Source: Calamus simplicifolius (taxonomy: Eukaryota > Streptophyta > Magnoliopsida > Arecales > Arecaceae). Taken from it: 64,000 nucleotides of DNA. A program made the position numbers and the translations under genes. Each line of letters starts with the position of its first letter. Within the stretch, counting starts at the first letter, position 1. The notes beneath the pieces are model-generated. The model saw nothing but the letters and a program-made list of their open reading frames with translations. It was not told where the DNA came from and made no database searches. The stretch lies in assembly GCA_900491605.1 (NCBI GenBank), contig UESW01004376.1, positions 892,086 to 956,085 on the forward strand, read 5' to 3'. Shown here piece by piece: positions 58,877-64,000 of this stretch.

Positions 58877-60050
58877 GGTGAGGGCGAGAAGGGACATTAA
58901 AATTAGAGAAATGGGATTCGTTTCTCTTTTTTTTTTCTTTGCCCTTTATAAACTTATCCATAATAAGTGCATCATCATCTCTTCTAATCCCCAGAGATTC
59001 TACTGAACATGTCAAACATTATCTCTTGTCCGTAATTCATATTAATATTTTATTATTAGATATCGTTGTGAGTGTGCTTCTTGGCACAACATATATACCT
59101 TTTTGGACCTCTCTTCATTTTTCTCTATTTTCAGTCAAACTTCAGGGCCCATCATTATATGTTTACTTTGTTTTCTAGTCCAGTAACAGAGGTTACACTA
59201 GAATTCATAATGGGAGCACTGGCCTTATCTGTGCCCCTGTTTAGGTTCATTCAATTTGAGAGCGCTTATGTATCATATATCTGACCCAAAAAAAAAGTTT
59301 TTTTAAAAAAGTTATCTACTTCCTATGTTTTTTAAAAAAAGTTATCTACTTCCTATCCAAATGTGTTAGTAAAGGCTTGATCCTGCGAGCAAATGCACTC
59401 AATATGATCAATCTGGTCTCTCGGGTGCTTTCCCATGAGTTACTATGGATTCTGCCAAATATGTCATCTGCTCAGGTACCACCTATCTTCTTCTTCTCAT
59501 AATGATAATATATCTACCAAAAAAGTATCACAACTATATCTTTTTGGGAAGACATTTTTGCAAACAGCTAAATACCATAAAGTTAAAAGCAATAAGAGAG
59601 GGCTTATGCTGGCTAATTGTAAAGCTTTAAGCCTATCTGCTGGCTCGATTAATCTATTAAAAGGTCAAAGCCATATGATTCAAAAATTTAAATAAAAATT
59701 AATTAATAGTAGATGAACTTGAATTATAAGTATATAATATTTTTTTAATTCGATATAAGATTATTTTTAAGATATTACGATAGAGACTGGACCAAAGTGC
59801 ACACGCACAATATCAAAATGATGCATGATATAATATAATGCTATTGAGAGAACTTGCAAGTTTGCCACCTCAATTCCTCAATCCAGTCCACCTTGCTCTG
59901 GAGAGGTCCACTCAGTAGATCTTTGGAAAAGTCATAATAATATAAAATAAAAAGATGACACAGAGTTTTTACATAAATAAACTAAAACATAAACACACTC
60001 AAGAACATTAACCAACGGTCCAGAAAGAGAGAGTTGATAATGTTTACGAC
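58877..60050. other. Intergenic sequence between LINE and bZIP gene
   Basis: No gene is recognised. A short direct repeat (AAAAAAGTTATCTACTTCCTAT) occurs twice near 59305-59357. Confidence 0.4.
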
Positions 60051-60058
60051 TTGGTATT

Positions 60059-60064
60059 TTTTTA
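60059..60064 (-). terminator. Possible poly(A) signal of the bZIP gene
   Basis: AATAAA on the - strand lies about 155 bases past the predicted stop codon. Plant poly(A) signals are loose, so this is tentative. Confidence 0.35.
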
Positions 60065-60219
60065 TTTTTTGGCTGCTGCTGCTGCTACTCAAGCTTAAAA
60101 CTAATAGAACTTGATAACTAAAACACTTCAGATGCCTACACTCTGTTCCATAAGAGAGTTTTGTTGGTAGTGATAGCTTCTCCGTACGGGAAGCTGTTGC
60201 AACGACGGAGGGCACCAGC

Positions 60220-61580
60220 CTATCCTGCATTGATATGCTCCTGAAGACCAAAGACCAACTTTCTTAGTGAGTTATTAATTTTTAGAACTAAGAACTACTG
60301 GTAAGAAAGGCAATAATAATAACTCAAATTCACATGGATAGATAGAAGGAAAAGAAATGGTACTACCGGCTTTGCTTTTAGCTCCTCAACATCTCTTTTC
60401 AGTCGAGCATTCTCCTCAATAAGCTGGCGAACAGTGCATTCTAGCCCCATCTTGTAAGCCTGTGTATATTTTTCCCAAGTGAAAGCAAAAAGAACAAACA
60501 CAATTTTGAGCTCAAAAAATAGATTCATAGGCGTTAAAGAGCCTCTCTGATTGATTGATTGATTGATTGATTTTTGCTGTGTCCACCATGCATGCATTCA
60601 GTAGAAAAAGATTGAGAATAACGCTCGTTAATTACCTCCTTTCTAGCATGAGAGCGAGAAGCTGACTCCCGATTCTTTCTTTTCCTCTCTGTCTCCTTGT
60701 CTGTCTTGGCCTCGTTGCACCTTTTGTTTCGACTTGTTTCCCCTCCCATTCCCTTGGCATTATTATATGGTTCAGGCTCAATGCTCAGATCGTCATCCAC
60801 TGCCATTGCCATTGCACTTGCTGAGGATCCAAGTACACCCAGTTGCTGTCCCTCGATTCCTTTGATGCCTGAGCTCCCTCCCCCACCACCATGGTGCATC
60901 CCTTCCAGGGATACCCTTCTCTTGGCTCTCCCAAGTTGGTCCCCATCGCCCACCTCAGTTTGTTGCACTCCAGTCCCCATGGTCTCCATCCTTCCTCCCG
61001 TTGGGCACACCTGGCTCATGATGTTTCCAGGGCTTTGATGGTTCTCATGCCACACCCTTCTAATGCTTTCAGGGCTCTGATGGTCCTTATGTGCTGCACT
61101 GCTCTCCATTGGGCTAACACTTGTCCCCCCTTCTGCAGCCACTAGGAGGCTAGATGGATCATAGTTAGGTGGTGGTGGTGGTGGTGGTGACTTGAAAGTG
61201 GTTGTGTGGGAGCTGTACTCTTTTGGAAGTACTTGCACAAGGAAATCCTCAAAGCTCATCACATCCTCATGGGAGGTCTGGCAGAAGTCATTCTGAGCAC
61301 AATATTGCTGATTGCTCTGTTTTTCTCCCATTGATCCACCTGTTTGATGAGTTGGAAGGCTAGATGTATTGGCTTCAGTTGGTGGTGACGGCTGGGAAGA
61401 GATTGTTCTGGAGCTATTATTCCCTCTCTTAACTACACCATATTTCTCCAGGATATCCTCTATGGTCATCTCATCAAAAGAGCACTGATTGAAGACACTC
61501 TGAGCATTAATCTCATGGTGTTGCTGCTCTAAGAATTGCTGGTAACTCCAATCGCCATTGCCATTCAAATTGTCACCCAT
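60220..61580 (-). CDS. Group A-like bZIP transcription factor (ABI5/AREB/FD type), three exons
   Basis: Exon 1 is 61580-60636 (315 codons), exon 2 60459-60367 (31 codons) and exon 3 60240-60220, with GT-AG borders, all phase 0, about 352 residues in total. Two N-terminal blocks, FDEMTIEDILEKYGVV (35-50) and VMSFEDFLVQVL (107-118), resemble the MTLEDFL motif of group A bZIPs. A proline run is at 132-138 and a kinase-type RRVS at 221-224. The basic region (296-315) reads ERKRKNRESASRSHARKE. Leucines 321, 328, 335 and 342 form a four-heptad zipper in exon 2. The invariant Arg, 8 residues after Asn303, is His311 (codon 60648-60650). The intron in the hinge is a usual bZIP position. Exon 3 is uncertain: another acceptor at ~60225 would give a longer tail. 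It is probably nuclear and linked to ABA, seed or flowering control by family only. Confidence 0.7.
60545..60572 (-). repeat. TTGA/TGAT microsatellite in bZIP intron 1
   Basis: About six GATT units lie within the 176-bp first intron. Confidence 0.8.
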
Positions 61581-61677
61581 GGTTTGATGAATTGGGAGGG
61601 TGAGTGAGCCCTGGTGTTAAAGAGTGGCGATAGAACAAGATTGCTAGTGGTTTGTACTAGTAGAGGCTTCTTTATTA

Positions 61678-61686
61678 TATTATATA
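61678..61686 (-). promoter_or_regulatory. TATA box of the bZIP gene
   Basis: TATATAATA on the - strand lies about 100 bases before the start codon. The start context AACCATGGG is favourable and is the first ATG after it. Confidence 0.6.
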
Positions 61687-61699
61687 ACTAGAGGTTGGT

Positions 61700-64000
61700 G
61701 AAACAGTCATCCATGTTCATTGAACCATAGTCTTGACAAGCTTTGAGTATTATGGCAATCTAAATCTCATCAGGCATATAGGAGAAGATGAAGGATTGTA
61801 TATTTAGATTTTAGCTAGTTACCCTTTGCTCTTTTTAGTCTTGCTACAGTAGGATGTTTCCTTGTACCTTGTCTGATGTGATTGTATTGATGTAATGGCT
61901 AAATCAGAAGGATATGCTGGTGGCCTTGCATTGATTTCTTCTCTCAAAAGCTTGCATCCTTTTCTTGAGAGAGGGAACTGGAACTTGATTTCTGTTGCAT
62001 AGAAAGAGAAAAGGAGAGAAGGAAAAATTAGTTTCAGGAAAAGAGAAGAATAACTTTTGGGCAACCAAATGAGAGTGACTAGTTTGTAAAAGCTATCACT
62101 ATAGCTTTCATTCATTGTTGGTCAAGTTTCCATTAGAGGAAAACTTTTAACAACCAAAAAATAGAAGAAAAAACTTAAATGCTCACATACTTACTTTTTA
62201 TTTCCATGAGATATTCATTTAGAATGAATTGGAGATAAATCCATTCATGAGCATTAAAGATGAGGAAAATAAAGAATGTTTGATTTGTGCAAAGTCTAGG
62301 CTAATTCAGTGTACCATTTTCACAGTGATATTTATAAAACAAGCACCAGATCTCATATTTGACACCAATGCAAATTAATGAGCATATATGTAAAGATTAA
62401 CAAGACTTGATGACAGAAAAATACTGAACCTATATTAATAACCTACATTAGTATTCCGGTTACATGAACTATATTAAAAACCTTAAAAGTCAAACAAGCT
62501 AAGACAATCATAATTGTATGCATAGAATGAAATATCTTCTTTTCTTGCATGCATCTAAATTATGTACGCAGTCACCAATGTGCAATCAATATTTTCCAAG
62601 ACCATGATCATCTAAACATCAAGGCTAAGTAGGGACCTTCCACAAGCAATAATATTCGTAAAATCTAAGAAATTCTCACACATGGATGACAAACATGTGG
62701 AGATTGGGTGATCCAGCATATGCTTTTCGTTATTTTTACAAAAAAAATCTAAGTGCATTCTCATGGTTAATATGTGGAACAATAAATGTAATATATCATG
62801 AGGACATACCTATAACCATGTCCTAGGAAGTTCATGGATCTAAATCCTAGGTTTTATTCTTTTCTATATTTCTTGCTATAGAAAAATCTGGTTGAACCGT
62901 GACGGTGCGCATGTGTTCTTGAGCTTGAAGATAGAAGATAGCCACAATATGGAAGAAATTTTGATCACTTTCTAAATGATCTGACATGGTTTGATTAATC
63001 AATAATTGATATGAAAAATGGAATTCAAGAGTGCTTAAAATTAGCAAATGAATTCATGATTTCATAAAACTTTAAACAATCAAAGTGACAAAAATTCATT
63101 AAAAACTCTTAAATAGTGAAATGCACAATTTATAACATGAAGCTCTGGCATTACATAAGCAAAGATAAAATCCCATTTATTGCAGAAACAAATAAAATAG
63201 AAAGTTTCGAAAGTTTAAGATAACAATGGTAGAAAGGGGTAAATGATTTTTGAAGACTAGTGTAGGATCTTGAATACTAGATTTATAGATCCAAAGCTAA
63301 GAAATTCTAGAAATCTCCATATGATGATCATTGGGATCAAGTTTTTAGATCTACTGCTCGAACAATGCATATAGCGATACAGTCTATTGAAATAGAAATC
63401 AAACCTGTTAAATAGCTTTCATCGTCTCTTTTATAGAATTTTTTGCGAAGAGAGTAGTGTCGGATAGAGCTTAGAAGAAAAATGGAGGAACGAATTTATG
63501 GATCGGTCGGAGAGAGGAAGTGGAGAGAAGGAGAAAGATGGAACTACTTTTACCTATGCCTTTTTGTTCACTCCCACTGACTCTCCTACCACGTGTACAC
63601 AACATTTAAGTCATTAACTTTCTTATTAGTTTAACTTTAATGAAACCGCCCGCCACTACTGTCGTTATCTCTTATAGAGTTGCCCACAGACTGAAGTTGA
63701 ATTTAGTTGTTTTTAACAAAATTTTGAAGTCCGTCAGGATGAACTCGTTTGATACAAAGACATGTGTATGACATCGAAGAATTTAAGTGTCGTTTTGTGT
63801 GAGACCTTCTAGATATGACGTAAAGTCTAAATCAATTTGGTTTCATAATAACTATATGTAGCAAGTGGTGATATTTTGGCACAACATATTTCACATGAGT
63901 AAAACAAATATGCTACCATCTTATTATTTGATGAGCCCTAAAAAACACTATTCATGATAGCATCTATTATTGAAGTATATCCTTTGGGCCTACATTTAAT
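61700..64000. other. Upstream region of the bZIP gene, no gene recognised
   Basis: AT-rich. A CCACGTGTACAC sequence near 63589-63600 contains an ACGTG core (G-box/ABRE type), about 2 kb upstream of the bZIP start. Small reading frames here show no family features. Confidence 0.45.

Noticed and set aside
59072..59284. 70-codon frame in the LINE to bZIP interval
   Set aside because: Short, with no recognisable domain and overlapping alternatives in other frames.
61819..62115. 98-codon frame upstream of the bZIP gene
   Set aside because: Hydrophobic, AT-driven text with no family match and no splice or promoter context.

Overview
The window is nuclear DNA from a flowering plant, probably a monocot. 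The DAD1-like exons read closest to grass-type DAD1 as I remember it. The mix of Sirevirus-like copia, Tat-type gypsy, CACTA, hAT and Mutator-like elements fits a large monocot genome such as a palm, but the species is my guess. There is no bacterial-style gene organisation. Nearly all of the sequence is transposable elements at various stages of decay, with one plausible host gene and one broken host gene.

Layout. 1-2986 is the 5' part of a Sirevirus-like Ty1/copia element on the + strand. A single N at 2987 joins it to the right half of a CACTA transposon (2988-5359), made of an 85-bp minisatellite followed by ~182-bp repeats. A small TRIM element lies at 6350-6855, a decayed copia RNase H at ~7500-8110, and a complete Mutator-like fold-back MITE with an exact 9-bp target duplication at 10808-11703. 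At ~15.1-23.4 kb three elements are nested: a decayed hAT contains a second copy of the MITE (15325-20398), which contains a copia element (15428-19666). A short hAT MITE follows at 23626-24168.

25034-35238 is a full-length Sirevirus-like element on the - strand with an exact 5-bp target duplication. Besides gag and pol it carries an extra open reading frame between RNase H and the 3' LTR. 35803-46359 is a Tat-lineage gypsy element with minisatellite-filled LTRs, dual RNase H and a 141-bp tandem array. Its 3' LTR ends inside an exon of a DAD1-like gene (46360-49451). The matching 5' half of that exon is not on the other side of the element. 49877-56635 is a further copia element on the - strand, with an exact 5-bp target duplication and a gag deletion that removes the zinc knuckle.

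The right end has a LINE 3' end (~58447-58876) beside a 330-bp tandem duplication, and a three-exon bZIP gene of the ABI5/AREB/FD type on the - strand (60220-61580). The bZIP gene has a TATA box and consensus splice sites, but the invariant basic-region arginine is histidine. From 61.7 kb to the end I recognise no gene.

Three themes recur. First, the two Sirevirus-like copies share an array of GAGTC-G-(A/G)-CTCC motifs just upstream of the LTR TATA box, and a short second cluster precedes the extra reading frame. Second, the in-frame stops that I can place in the Sirevirus extra reading frame and the gypsy pol are all TAG, which fits deamination at CAG or CCA sites. Third, both single-N positions look like assembly joins.
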